Assembly (NCBI GenBank): GCA_024734555.1
Contig: JANPWX010000151.1
Span: 839,311 to 903,310 of the forward strand
Direction of reading: 5' to 3'
Length of the DNA: 64,000 nt
Origin: Trochalopteron elliotii
Taxonomy: Eukaryota > Chordata > Aves > Passeriformes > Leiothrichidae
In this document: in pieces, positions 20,201 through 32,100 of the stretch
Layout of the letters: the number at the start of each line of letters is the position of its first letter
How positions within the stretch are numbered: position 1 is the stretch's first letter
Position numbers and translations under genes: made by a program
The notes under the pieces: model-generated
Database searches by the model: none
What the model was told of the DNA's origin: nothing
Seen by the model: the letters and a program-made list of their open reading frames with translations, nothing else

Positions 20201-23200
20201 AGAAACAGAACTGTCCTCACCACTGTTCAAATACACCTTGCTGAAATAAGTAAGGTTGTGATCATACCCACAGCCTGCATTACAGCCCTCTGGTGCTGGC
20301 TCAAGAGCACATCATTGATTATCCTCATTTGCCACGTGAAAATAACTGAGAGTGAATTTCTGCCATCTCAAGAAAGGAGCCCTTGGGTTTGGGTGAGATG
20401 GAAGAGATGGCACAAATACACCAGTGTGCACTTTCCCTCAAGAGACAATCTTTGCAGCTCCAAGCAGTTGTCTTTCCTTGCCCATGAAGGGAAATGAAGG
20501 AATAATTCCTTCAGGGCCTGTCTTGTACACTGGTGCTGACTGTGCTCCTCTTTCCACCAGGCCATGGAAGAGCTGGTGGATGCTGGACTGGTAAAAGCCA
20601 TTGGTGTCTCCAACTTCAACCACGAGCAGATTGAAAGGATCCTGAACAAGCCAGGACTGAAGCACAAGCCTGCAAATGTCCAGGTGAGCTGCAAGTGACT
20701 GTTTTTGTGGGATTATAAAGATCCAATTACAGTTGCAGAAGGAGATGCAAAAAGGAAGCACAAAGCAGACACAGCACAATTACACCCTGTGATTATTTCT
20801 GAGTACACATGAAAGATGTTGTAGATCTGTGTCCTGATAGGGAATGAAGTTGTGGTACACAAATTACAACAAGAACTTCTTAAAATACTTGCTCTCTTAT
20901 TAGTGATGACATCAATCTGTTATTCATAGCAGATAATTGTTCATGCAACATGTTTTTTCTCAGGCAGGAATCCACAATTCAGTCACCCAGCTGGAAAGGG
21001 AGGTCAAGCTTTAACTTCTATACAGAAGTAGAGAATTTACTCACACACTAGTGGCTTCCTGGTATCTACCCCGATTTATGTAAAATAATAAAAAAAAGTG
21101 GTTTTATACACACATTAAAAAAAAATTACCTAGTCTTTGTCTGAATACAGCAGCCACTGCCCCTTTGTATGCAGGAGCTGCAGAAGTTTATCCCTTCAAG
21201 GGGCCTTGGACAGACTCACACATCTCTTACAGTTCTGAATTCAGTACTTCTTGCACATTCACTAAGAGTACTAAGATCCCTCAGTCTCCAGAGCCTGCCA
21301 GTCCTTCCTCTGCATGAAGTTAGAAAAAAAGAGTGTGCTGAAAGGAAAAAAAAATGCATCTTTGTCCAAAACTATAGCACATGAGAAAGGGGCACCAATT
21401 CATGAGAAAGGGAGCTTTTATGTCTAGAACAGACAGGGAGGGAGAACAGAGCAGATGCAGCATGTCCTTCTCATCCCACTCCACATTATTGCTGAATATA
21501 CAAGGCATTGGGGTTTTCAATATTTGCTAAGCTGCTGCTTAGAAATCTGAGAAGGACCTCAGAACATGCCAAGAAGCATGGGCCAAAGAACCCAGAGGTG
21601 AGCCTTATGAAATGCCCTTTCCCCAGAGCAAAGACCCAGAGGTACAAGAAATCTCAGTGCAGAAGCAAATTATGAAGAAAATTATGGCTGAATAATACTT
21701 TGCAAAGAGTGGCACATGAGGACAAATACCAGTGCATGAGGAGATAATCCCTGCAGTGACTTACAGCTGTATTCTATAAATCTCTGTGCTCTTCTGCTGG
21801 CAGATTGAATGCAATCCATACCTTACCCAGGAGAAGCTGGTGAACTACTGCCAATCCAAAGGGATTGCTGTGACAGCCTACAGCCCCCTGGGCTCTCCTG
21901 ACAGACCCTGGTAAGGCTGCTTTGCACTTTGTGAGGGAGCTGCCATGGAGCCTGGAGCACTGAGACAGTAAGTGTACTGTTAGCCATTGATCTCAAAACA
22001 GATTTCTGCTGTTATCTCTCCTCTGTGTAGGGCTAAGCCTGAGGATCCTTCCCTTCTGGATGACCCCAAGATCAAGGAGATTGCAGCCAGGCACAACAAA
22101 TCCACAGCCCAGGTACATGGATGTCAGACAGTGGGTACTCCTTGCTGTAACAGGACAGCTGATGACAGTAATGTAGGGGACAGGCTGGCTCTGTTCCCTG
22201 TCACCTCTGGTGAGAGGTAGCAGTGCAGGGCCTGTTTTCTGTGTGGCCTGCAATGCACACTCTCAAGTGTGCTCTGGCATCATGAAACATTTCCTTGACC
22301 CATCTTCAAATGCTGGAATGTTTCAGTCTTCATCTCAAGTCCTCTTGCAAGGAATAAAATTTTGATAGAAGTCTGGGAGCAGAAGACCTGTCTGGCCCAA
22401 AACTGAATGGGAAAGGAAGCCTTTCATGTGAGGCTCCAGCACTTCCCTCTTTGCTCTCCAGGCACTGCAGCCTGGCCTGCAGGGACAGGGATGACTGGAA
22501 ACAGGGCTAACAGCTGTTGGAACAGGCTCTGCTTCCTCCAGAGCAAGAGGAATGATTCAGTTGTTTGCTCTTGCAGGTTCTCCTTCGCTTCCAGATCCAG
22601 AGGAATGTGATTGTGATCCCCAAATCTGTCACCCCACGGCGCATCATGGAGAACTTCCAGGTGAGGGGTCAGGGCTGAGCTGGGTGCTGCCCCTCAGGGG
22701 TGGCTTGGCTTCTCCCTGCACATTTATCATTTATCATTCTTCCCAGCTCCTGTTCAGCCAAGAACAGGCTTTTTGCCTGTTTACACACTCTGCTAAGGGC
22801 TAAACTTAAGGTTACAGTTGGAGAGCAGGAATGAACCAAGTCTTTTTTTAGGATGCTGATAATTCTAGCAGTCACTTTACATGGTGGCTTGTGTTCTGCA
22901 GACTGGAGATGAATTGCCACATGGTTTTTCACTGGCATTTGAGGGCAGAGGCACACCACAAAAGGCTTGTGTAGAGCAAGCAGTGTTAAGAAAACAGTTG
23001 TGGTGTTCACAAGCCACGTTGCTCTATTGTTAATTCAGTGGTCTTTGACTCCAACTGGTCATTGGGATTCCAAAAAGCCTGGATAAGTGGAATATGGAAA
23101 TCTTGTAGATGTGCCTTTGGAATAGGACAGAAAGATGCATTTCTCACAAGTGGCAGATGCAAGAACCTGCAACAGCTGGCAAATGTAATTGCAACTTTGG

Positions 23201-23778
23201 ATTATTTTTTCTGTTCCCTCTGCCAATGCACTCTTGGTGACACAGAGAGATGCTTTTCCCATGAAGCAGTCATGTCTCCTAACTAGCTACCCTCCCTCGT
23301 TCTTTAAGTTTGTGGATTTTGCTTACAGCCTCTGGTTTGTTCAAAGAGATGATTCCCAGATATTTCTCTTTTTAGGTGTTTGACTTCAAATTGACTAAAG
23401 AGGAGATGGAAACTATTTTCAGCTTTAACAGAAACTGGAGAGTCTATACAATGAGCATGTAAGTGGTAGCATTCAGGATTTTTCTCCAAACCCATAAGTT
23501 ATAAATACTACATACACAGAGGTTTTACATCTAAATACTGCCTAGAATGCCAAGAGCCTGAATGATGAAGTAATTGGGATGTTCCAAGTGTACAAAAAAT
23601 ACACACTGTGGAGAAAAACAAACCTGGAATGAACCCATCCTTCAATTACAGAGTTCAGATCCCACCTCAGTGGTTTCTTTAAGCAAAACTAGAAAGGAAA
23701 ATTATGACTAAAATGAAGTCTTCTATTCCCTGCAGGGGCAAAACTCACAAGGACTACCCGTTCAATGCAGAATACTGA
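16822..23778 (+). CDS. AKR1B-like aldo-keto reductase copy 3, divergent
   Basis: Ten exons: 16822-16890, 18045-18212, 18538-18654, 19929-20006, 20561-20683, 21804-21910, 22031-22112, 22577-22660, 23376-23458, 23736-23778. The frame is open, giving 317 residues. The usual donor directly after GTWK is lost (it reads GG); the next in-frame GT is 3 bp further, so exon 1 would end TWNG and the cofactor-contacting lysine of the GTWK motif is replaced. The catalytic Asp, Tyr, Lys and His are kept (Asp45, Tyr50, Lys79, His112 with the extra codon). Other family-conserved positions changed: GYRHLD is GYRLLD, LWCT is LWST, ECHPY is ECNPY and RIVENF is RIMENF. The C-terminal loop reads [14 protein letters not shown], lacking both cysteines found in copies 2 and 4. 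The gene is intact, but its activity or substrate range has probably shifted. A pseudogene at an early stage remains possible. Confidence 0.88.
18781..18828. repeat. 16-bp unit repeated three times in intron 3 of copy 3
   Basis: TGCCCATCCTGATCTC occurs three times head to tail. Copy 1 has a single copy at the matching place (about 3136-3151), so this is a local expansion after the two genes separated. Confidence 0.9.
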
Positions 23779-23951
23779 GGATGCTGATATCCTGACCCCC
23801 TTCAGAGCTTGGTCTGATATTCTCCCTGTCGATTTATCTGACTTTCTTATTGCATTTCTCCTCCTGCAGCCAGTGAAGTCACAGCATATGTATTCAGGGA
23901 TCACCTTTTGTTTATTCTTTCTGAAAGATAACAGTAAAATTGTTCCAAAAG

Positions 23952-23957
23952 AATAAA
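23952..23957 (+). terminator. Poly(A) signal candidate of AKR copy 3
   Basis: AATAAA lies 174 bp after the stop codon and is followed by a G-rich stretch. Confidence 0.55.
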
Positions 23958-26900
23958 ATGGGGGCTGGAATCATTTGCTCTCAAAATGTGGATTGATCCA
24001 CATTTAGCGAGGGAGAGACATTTAACTACACATTCACATTTTTAATTTATCTTGATTTTTAACTTATCTTAATTTACACAACAGTCTGAGGAGGATAGTT
24101 GGCAGTTATGGGAGAAAAATCTAGGAAATGTGAACTAAAGGACAGCAGTTTTATCACTCCAGAAACAACTGAGAAAGGAGTTTTTCCTACTTAGGAAAAA
24201 CTTTACCCTAGGGAAAAAAAAAAATAAAACAATTCCATAAGCAGAACACACAGAGGTGGGTGGAGGGCAGTATTTTCAGGCAGGTTTTCTCCTCACCGTG
24301 TGGATTTTCCCTGGGACAGAGCACGTTTCCCATTCCCCTGCGGGCAGCAGAGGGCGGCCGTCCCTCAGCCACCCGCTGTCCCCTCCCCGCCAGCTCCAGC
24401 GCCGGCAGTGGCACGGCTCCAGCATCTCCTGTGGCCCTGTCAGCCTCGGGGACAAATTGTCCTGGCCGCAACTGATGTCCCTCTAGCTCCATCCACCTCC
24501 CCTTTCAGCCCAGCCACCCCTCTGTCTCTGCCCTTGGCCCCACAACCCCAGGGGAGAGCAGGAGGTGTTTGCTTTTGGGGCTGGGTCACCCTTCTGCTGC
24601 TGCCAGCACCTGGGCAGGTGACCAAACACAACCCTCAAGTTGCACACTGGGTTTCAAGGCAAAAGAGCAAAAAGGTTTGTTCAAGAAAACGAGCACCTTG
24701 TGGACTTCCTGCCAAAATTTCCACTTTTGATTCGTGAAGATGTAATCCAAGAAGGTTTGCTTTGCAGCAACCCATAAAATCTTCTGTAATCCCCAGGCTG
24801 AGGTGAGGCTTAGCTCTGCTGAGATCAAATGCACATTTTTATTGAACAATAAAGGTATAACGTTACTGTGATGCAAAGGTTTGGAGCACTGTCTTTTTAG
24901 TGAATACCTTCTCCAGCACAGGCTACCCAGTGGCCACAGAGCCTTCAGGGGTTTCCTTGTTCCAGTTTAACTCATCCACCAGCTGCAGTCCCCTTGCAAT
25001 TCAGTCCTTTCAGCATGCATCTCCTTCAAAAAGGGCACCTGTGTCTCCAGAAGTATTCCTGAGTCACAGTAGTAGTGTGAATTTAAATTCTGGCATGAGA
25101 CAGGCTGTTTATATCTCTTTAATGGTCCCCACACAGGTCACCACTGCCATCCCCTGATGCCAGCTGCAATTTATGTTCTTTACCTTCCACCCTGCACTTT
25201 ATTGAAAGATGTATTTGTTTCACCCTTATTTAAACTCCATCTTTCACATAATCACCACCTTACTGCATATTTATTATAAACTCCACCCCTTGCCCCTGCA
25301 GACCCAGTATAGTTAACAGCTCACCAGAGCAAACTTAAGGCACATATCCCAAACCCACCCCTTCTCCCACAGACAAAATTATCAGGATCAACACTGCAAC
25401 AGCCAACATATTTTCCAACTGCTTCTAGAATGCTTTCCAAGCTGAGCTGCCAGCACTGGCCTCGGTCATGCCACTAATCTGCCCATCTACTGGCATGCAC
25501 CATCCAGTACAATGTGTGTAAGTTACTCCTTGATTTCCCAACAGCTTATCAAGTGCTACCAGTAGTAACTGTGCTCAGACCTTGGAGCTTTCTGGCCACA
25601 GCTTCAGTGATCACCACTTTTTCAGGGTACCTTCCCCCTGGCCTGTAAACACAACCCAGCAGCCCAAGCAACTGCAGGGCAGTCTCTCATCTGGGGGACC
25701 AGCAGGATCAGATGATTTGATAATTTCTCCCCACAGCCCTTCACTGGTGGGTCCTAAAGCTTTCCTCCCTTGGGAAGGGCAGTGCCTGCTGGTAGCAGAG
25801 AGGCCAGACTTCCCAGAACTCTCCTCTTACAAGGCAAAAACCTGTATCATTTGCTTGAGTTTCCCAGCACTGACACAGCCACTGCAGGGACATCTGCTGC
25901 AAGTGTTCAACATTTCTGCAATTTCATTCTGAGCAAAGGACTGTCAGCAGAGCACTCACACTCTGGGGAACAGTACTCCCACCTCCACAGGCCTACCTAA
26001 CCTTGCCACTCAGGCTGCCTGAAGAGGCTTTGTTTTCACTTTGCCATCAGTTTTCACAAAGCATCTGTTTCTCCATTACAAGTCACCTTCCTACCTAGCA
26101 GTGGTCTGCCCAGACATGTCTCTCCTCTCTTCAGGCAATTGCACACTGTGTGTTCTCCCCCCTGGGCATGCACTGGCTGCTCCACTTCCACTACTCCGTG
26201 TTCCCAGGACCAGGATCATTGCTCCTTCCAGAATTCTCACTACTCCTCTTCTGGGCTGTGACTCAGGCAACTGAGGAGAGTAAAAAGGACACAGAAAAAC
26301 AGATGAGTAAATGCCTTTCTCCCCTTTCCCCAGCCTCCATTTAATCCAAACACCAATCTGCTCCCTGTCCTCCTCTCCACTTCCACTTTGTCACCACAGA
26401 TTACATCCAGGCCATCCCAGTCCCTCCCTGGAACCAAGAGTGGCTCAGAGGGTGATGCTGGGTGCCTGATGGTTCCCTTTCACCACTCAGTCCTGCTCAC
26501 TGTGTCCTGGAGCTCCTGGGTGGGCAGTCTGATGTCCCCAGGGCTGCCACTGTCCTGCCCAGCAGGGGTGGCCCAGCCCACAGGACCCCCATTTGGAGTG
26601 AGGTGCTGCCCTCCTTCTCAGCGGCCAGGGGGACTGTGGGGGACACACAGGTCCTCCCCATCTGCAGAACTCAGAATGAGTCCTGAGCAGCCTGGGGCAG
26701 TTCATGGTTTCCTCCTGCCCAGGCTTCCCCTGCTGCACTAAACCTGCCCTTCCCACACAATAATCACCACGGAGGGGTGGCAAGATCACTTCCCCATCCT
26801 TGGCTGTGCCCAGAACTTGTTTTCAGCAGCTACAATTAAAGGACAAAAGCATAGGGACAAAAAGCATCATCAGCTCTGAGAATATGGGAGACCCACCAAG

Positions 26901-27689
26901 ATACTCTCCTGGGCTGATTTGAGCTCAGAGTGACAAAGAGGCCGAGGTCTTGTAGAGCCAAGCCCTCAGATCTGCCTCCTGGAGTCCAGAGGTTGAACTC
27001 AGCCCTCACTGAGCGAGATAAATCTCCCCTCCAAGCGAAGCAGAAATTCCTGCTGTGCTTCCCAGGGATTCGAGCTTGAAACCTGCATGTCCTCACCTCC
27101 AAACCCTGGTTTAAGCTACACCAGTGTTAGCCCTGAAGCTGCAGACCCCTGCAGCTCTTCTCCTTAGCTGTAGAGATGATCACACCTTGCAACACTGTCA
27201 CCTCCCTACTTTGCCTTCACATTTTTTAGGTCTCTCTATTAAACACTGTCCCATAAGGACATACCCACTTCTGTTGTTTTGGACACTGTTCTCTCATATT
27301 CCAAACACTGCTTGGTCACCCAAGTCACAACTTGTGGTGAAATTACAGTTACTAAATGCAAAATCAGCAAAACCAACTTGAAAACCTCATGACATTACGC
27401 CTCCTGTTTCAGTGCACGTGGATCAAGGAAAAAAAAAACAAAGCAAGACCCCCCTCCCCTTCACAGTTCCTCATTGTCAGCGCTCTCTGTGAAGACATGG
27501 CCATGTCACCAGGGACACAGGGCACAAGATTTAGCAGGCTGGCTGTCACAGGGTGACACGTGCAGTACTTCTTCCTCCTCCAAGGCCCCCACCAGACCTT
27601 CGGGAGAGGCAAACAGTGGAAAGCTGACTGCCCTTACAGCTCTGAGGGGAAAGACTCCAACTCACAAGAGCTAAGAGCAACAGCAAAAT

Positions 27690-28330
27690 ACAGAATTTCT
27701 GGTTGAAGCCTCTTGTGACAGGATGGAGACATCTCTCTGACTTGAAACCATGAGGGAAAATTCAGCCCAAGCGGTAGGAGATAAGCACCAAGTTGTGTAA
27801 AGGTTTTGTGATCCAAGTGAAAGCACGTCGAACCCTGCCAGGGAATGCCTGATGGTGCTGATACCGAACAGGAGGAACATTAAAGAGGTAAAAACCAATT
27901 ACCTTGCTGTCCTTAGCTAAATGGAGCAAAAAATATGAAGCTGCAGAGAGCAGGAAGAGGCACCCAGAGCAAATACTCGCCACCTGAAGAAACTCTCCAC
28001 ATGTGAATAAGCAGCAAAGCCTCCCGGGCAAGTCTGGGTTTTTCCATTGCGCCGTGACGTCTTCAGCAGAACAGCGAATGCTTGTCTGCAAAAGCATCAA
28101 AGCCAGCTTCTGATGTGAGACTGCTGGCCACTGCCGTGTTTGATTACAATCGTGCATTTTATTCTGCAAGGTCCTCAGCACTTCCCTAAAGACGGGGTGG
28201 AGGGGGGGGGGAACAACATGATCATTATGCCACTCATTAAAAAAGTCACTGTTCCTCTTCTGAGACTTTCAAAACACTTAAAAAACAAACAAACAAAAAA
28301 AAAATCCTCTTCTAAAATTCAAAATAAAGC
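27690..28330 (+). repeat. Duplicated upstream block of AKR copy 4
   Basis: Shared features with the copy 3 flank are GGAGACATCTCTC, GCCTGATGGTGCTGATA followed by ACAGGAGGA, and GAATAAGCAGCAAAGC. With the copy 2 flank it shares CTTCCCTAAAG followed by ATGATCAT and then TTTCAAAACACT. The order is conserved, so the similarity reflects a duplicated 5' flank. Confidence 0.6.
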
Positions 28331-28722
28331 TGGGGTGGTTTATTTTAGGTTCACTCTATCCTGAATGACTCCTAAAAGTGGAAGCTGCGTTTGTCCCACT
28401 TGGCGCAGGGAACGGCTTCTCCCGGCTCTCAGAAGCCAGGCACGCTGAGATTTCTGCTGTCGTGTCGCTGAACCAGCACACAGGGCCACAAAACTCCGGC
28501 AAGGGGGACCAGCCCGGATTACCACCCCTGCGGTGGGCTCAGCGCTTCCATGCCCTGAGGCACACAACAGCTCTCGGGGCGCGGAGACACGGCTCTGCCT
28601 CATGTCCCCTCAGCCACCCCCGCCCCGGGGATGAGGCTCCGGGGGCATGAGGCACGGGGGAGAATGAGGCTCCGGGGGACCGAGGGGCTGCAGGAGGGTC
28701 CGTGTGCGGTGAGCACAGCCCT

Positions 28723-29120
28723 NNNNNNNNNNNNNNNNNNNNNNNNNNNNNNNNNNNNNNNNNNNNNNNNNNNNNNNNNNNNNNNNNNNNNNNNNNNNNN
28801 NNNNNNNNNNNNNNNNNNNNNNNNNNNNNNNNNNNNNNNNNNNNNNNNNNNNNNNNNNNNNNNNNNNNNNNNNNNNNNNNNNNNNNNNNNNNNNNNNNNN
28901 NNNNNNNNNNNNNNNNNNNNNNNNNNNNNNNNNNNNNNNNNNNNNNNNNNNNNNNNNNNNNNNNNNNNNNNNNNNNNNNNNNNNNNNNNNNNNNNNNNNN
29001 NNNNNNNNNNNNNNNNNNNNNNNNNNNNNNNNNNNNNNNNNNNNNNNNNNNNNNNNNNNNNNNNNNNNNNNNNNNNNNNNNNNNNNNNNNNNNNNNNNNN
29101 NNNNNNNNNNNNNNNNNNNN
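28723..29120. other. Assembly gap (398 N)
   Basis: Unknown bases occupy the region 56-454 bp upstream of the copy 4 start codon, so most of its proximal promoter is missing. Flanks are GC rich, a common cause of sequencing dropout. Confidence 0.99.
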
Positions 29121-29124
29121 TCGC

Positions 29125-29132
29125 TATTAAAG
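29125..29132 (+). promoter_or_regulatory. TATA-like box of AKR copy 4
   Basis: TATTAAAG sits 52 bp before the ATG, just after the gap, in a CpG-rich context. Copy 3 has CTTAAAGG at 51 bp. The conserved distance supports a core promoter element. Confidence 0.5.
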
Positions 29133-29176
29133 GCGCGGGGTTCGGCCGCAGCCACCGTGGTGGTGTCGGTGCGATC

Positions 29177-32100
29177 ATGGCGAACTACGTGCAGCTCAAC
29201 ACCGGGGCCAAGATGCCCATCGTGGGGCTGGGCACATGGAAGGTACCGGGACGCGCTCCCTGGGGCTGGCGGCGTGAGGGCGATGGGGACGGGAGGGAAG
29301 GAGGAGCGCGGCCCGGGCCCTGCAGCGCTGCCGGCGCCGCCGGCACCCTGCCAGGCCGCCGCCAGGATTTGGATTTATTTCAGTTGGGGTTTGCTTTGGA
29401 TGTGGTGTCTTTTAGTTTTATATTCGCAAGAGAAAGGTCTTAATTCTGTGTCGATGAGAGCTTTTTTTGCCATCGCTTTTTTTCAGTCTGAGCCAGGGAA
29501 GGTGACAACTGCGGTGATGGCTGCCATCGATGCCGGGTACCGCCACTTCGACTGTGCCTATGTGTACCAGAACGAAAACGAAGTCGGGGAAGGGATCCAG
29601 AAGAAAATCAAGGAGGGCGTTGTGAAACGGGAGGATCTCTTCGTCGTCAGTAAGGTACGGGTCTGGTGATATAGGATATACCAGGGGATACCTTTTTATT
29701 TTAAAGAAACCCCCCAGTTCTTTACTTACCTACTCTGTTGTGCAGCATGGAACAATTCAGAACATCACTTAAGCCATTCCTGAGACTCCTGCTTTGCCTC
29801 ATCCTGTATTGAGAATTATGCAGGGTCCATAGCAAAAATTTGGGTGATGCTTTCAACTTAAGTCTTAATGAGTGAAACAAGACTACTTCTGCTGTCTGCC
29901 AGGACACTGTGCAGTCATGTGTGCTGCCACTGCACACACTGCCCAGTGTCACAGGCCAGTCCTGCTCACAGAACAAGCCCTGCTTGAGGAGCTGTAGGAT
30001 GTCCTGCTTTCACATCACTTTCCCAAGGGAACAGGCACCCTGCTGAACAGTACAGAAGAGTTCCAAGAGCTTTAACCCAAGAGGTCACAATATGCCTTGG
30101 CTTTTTGTCCCCAGCTGTGGTGCACATTTCATGACAAGCCTCTGGTGAAGGGAGCCTGCCAGAAGACTCTTGCTGCCCTGAAACTGGATTACCTGGATCT
30201 GTACCTCATCCACTGGCCTCTTGGTTTTAAGGTACAGTAACAGCAGTGCCCTTGGCTTTGTGAGTTATGAAGACCTTTGTGGCTTTATAGCCCAGTAATT
30301 TCACCAGTTGCACAGCTCATCCCATGTGTATTGTGTAACAGCACTGCTCTGGTGTTCAGCTTTACTGTGGCCTTGTGAGCCAGGCTGTTGATTTTTACCT
30401 CTGAGATCCCTGCTTGCATTGCATGGCATCTCTGCCCTTTTGGTCGTGGAAGAGGCAGACGTTGAACCCTAGGGATGGGTTTCCCTGCTGGAAGCAGAAG
30501 TTACATCTCTTTCCTTTTGATTGCTTGTGTTGCCTTCTACAAATCCAAAGTTACGCTCAGTGTGGTTCCTTCTTTGTGGGAAGAAGGCTGTGCTTTGCTC
30601 TCTGATACTTCTTTTCTCTGCATGTTACAGAATCACAGAATAAGAGATTGCTTGTCTCTAATCCCTGAGTCCTTAAATACAATCTAGCTTGAACTGACCT
30701 TTGCTGTAGGAGCTTTAGCATTCCACAGGCTCTAGAGTTAAACTTTTAGTTCCTAACTCTTCTACTGACTGCATGCAAAGGAACTGATGTCTCAGTTTGA
30801 ATATGTCTAAGCTTTAGGCTTTCAGTGAGAGCTCAATCAAAATTTCCTCTCTACCTCTTGCTACCAAGATGAACTGTTCTTTAGAACACCTGTATTTTTA
30901 AAATCAGTTTCACGTGGACAGAACTATCAAAGTGAAAATGTGTTGTGGTGTAAACAGTGAATGAGTAGAAAATAACTGGGTTTGAATGAAGGTGGTACCA
31001 GGCAGATAGTCCTAACTGGGACACAGGGTGTTCTAACCTCCCCTGTGCCAGCAACTTAAACAATGAGACTCCCCATGAAAGACTTGTCAGGAAATCTGGT
31101 CCAGTATAAGGTGAACATATTCCGAGTCCTAAATGGGTCCTTATAATGCATGTCACTAAAACATTTCATTGTGAGCAGGTAACAGCTGTGTATTTTTGTA
31201 AACTGGCTATAATTCTACTTTTTCTCTTACAAGTGGAGACTTAAATTTCACCATATGGATTTTGATGAGCCAGGGGACACAGTGTCCATCAGAAGTATTT
31301 GTCCTTACTGGGTTGACTGTAGGCAAAAAACCACCATAATACCATGTGAAAACAAAAGACTGAAGACTATAGTTAGTGAGTATTAGTGGCTAATACATAT
31401 GTAGATAATTAGTATAATAATAAGGATTAGTTTGTCCTGTAATGAGAGTTTATAGGATCATGGTCTTCAGCTGGTGTTAACCCAACCTCCCAATAACATG
31501 TGTTTCAAGCATTTTCTCTCTCCCTGACAGGCGGGAGAGGACCTGTTCCCTGTAGATGCCAAAGGTGCTGCTATCCCCAGCAACACTGATATTCTAGAGA
31601 CATGGGAGGTAAGTTCAGCCACAGCAGGAGAAAATTTAGACTGATGAAGGTAATGAGAGCACCAGAGACTGCTGAGAGCAGAACACTTTCACATACTTAG
31701 AATTATTTGGGAGGATTCACTGGTACAATGGCAAATTGTTGTGTATCAATTAATTATTTTCCAATTCTAACTTGCTGTGAATTTCCATAATATCAAAGAA
31801 TGAATTCTTTGAGCATGGGAGGCATGGCACATATACACACCAGTGCTGAGGTTTTTTCCCCTCAAACCTGAACTCTGAAAATCTAAACACTTATTTTATG
31901 TTTCTTATGAGCAAAGCATGTGCTCTTCAGGCCCTGCTTTGTTATATATAGATGTTATATGTATATATGTAGATGTTACATATATATATACACACACACA
32001 TATATATATAAAAAAACATGTTATATATAGAGAAATACAGAGATATAGAGATACAGGTGTGTATATATATAATGTATATTAGATGCTGACTTTGTGCTTC

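Larger units (their letters stand above)
23779..29176. other. Intergenic region between AKR copies 3 and 4
   Basis: This is the longest spacer within the plus-strand array, 5.4 kb. It holds the short 3' UTR of copy 3, a GC-rich segment (about 24290-24620) that I cannot assign, about 3 kb of unremarkable sequence rich in short stop-broken frames, the duplicated upstream block (27690-28330), a CpG-rich segment and an assembly gap next to copy 4. No gene is supported. Confidence 0.5.

Noticed and set aside
28600..29443. Long open frames across the first gap
   Set aside because: Their length comes from unknown bases in the gap. Only the stretch 29177-29242 is coding, as exon 1 of copy 4.
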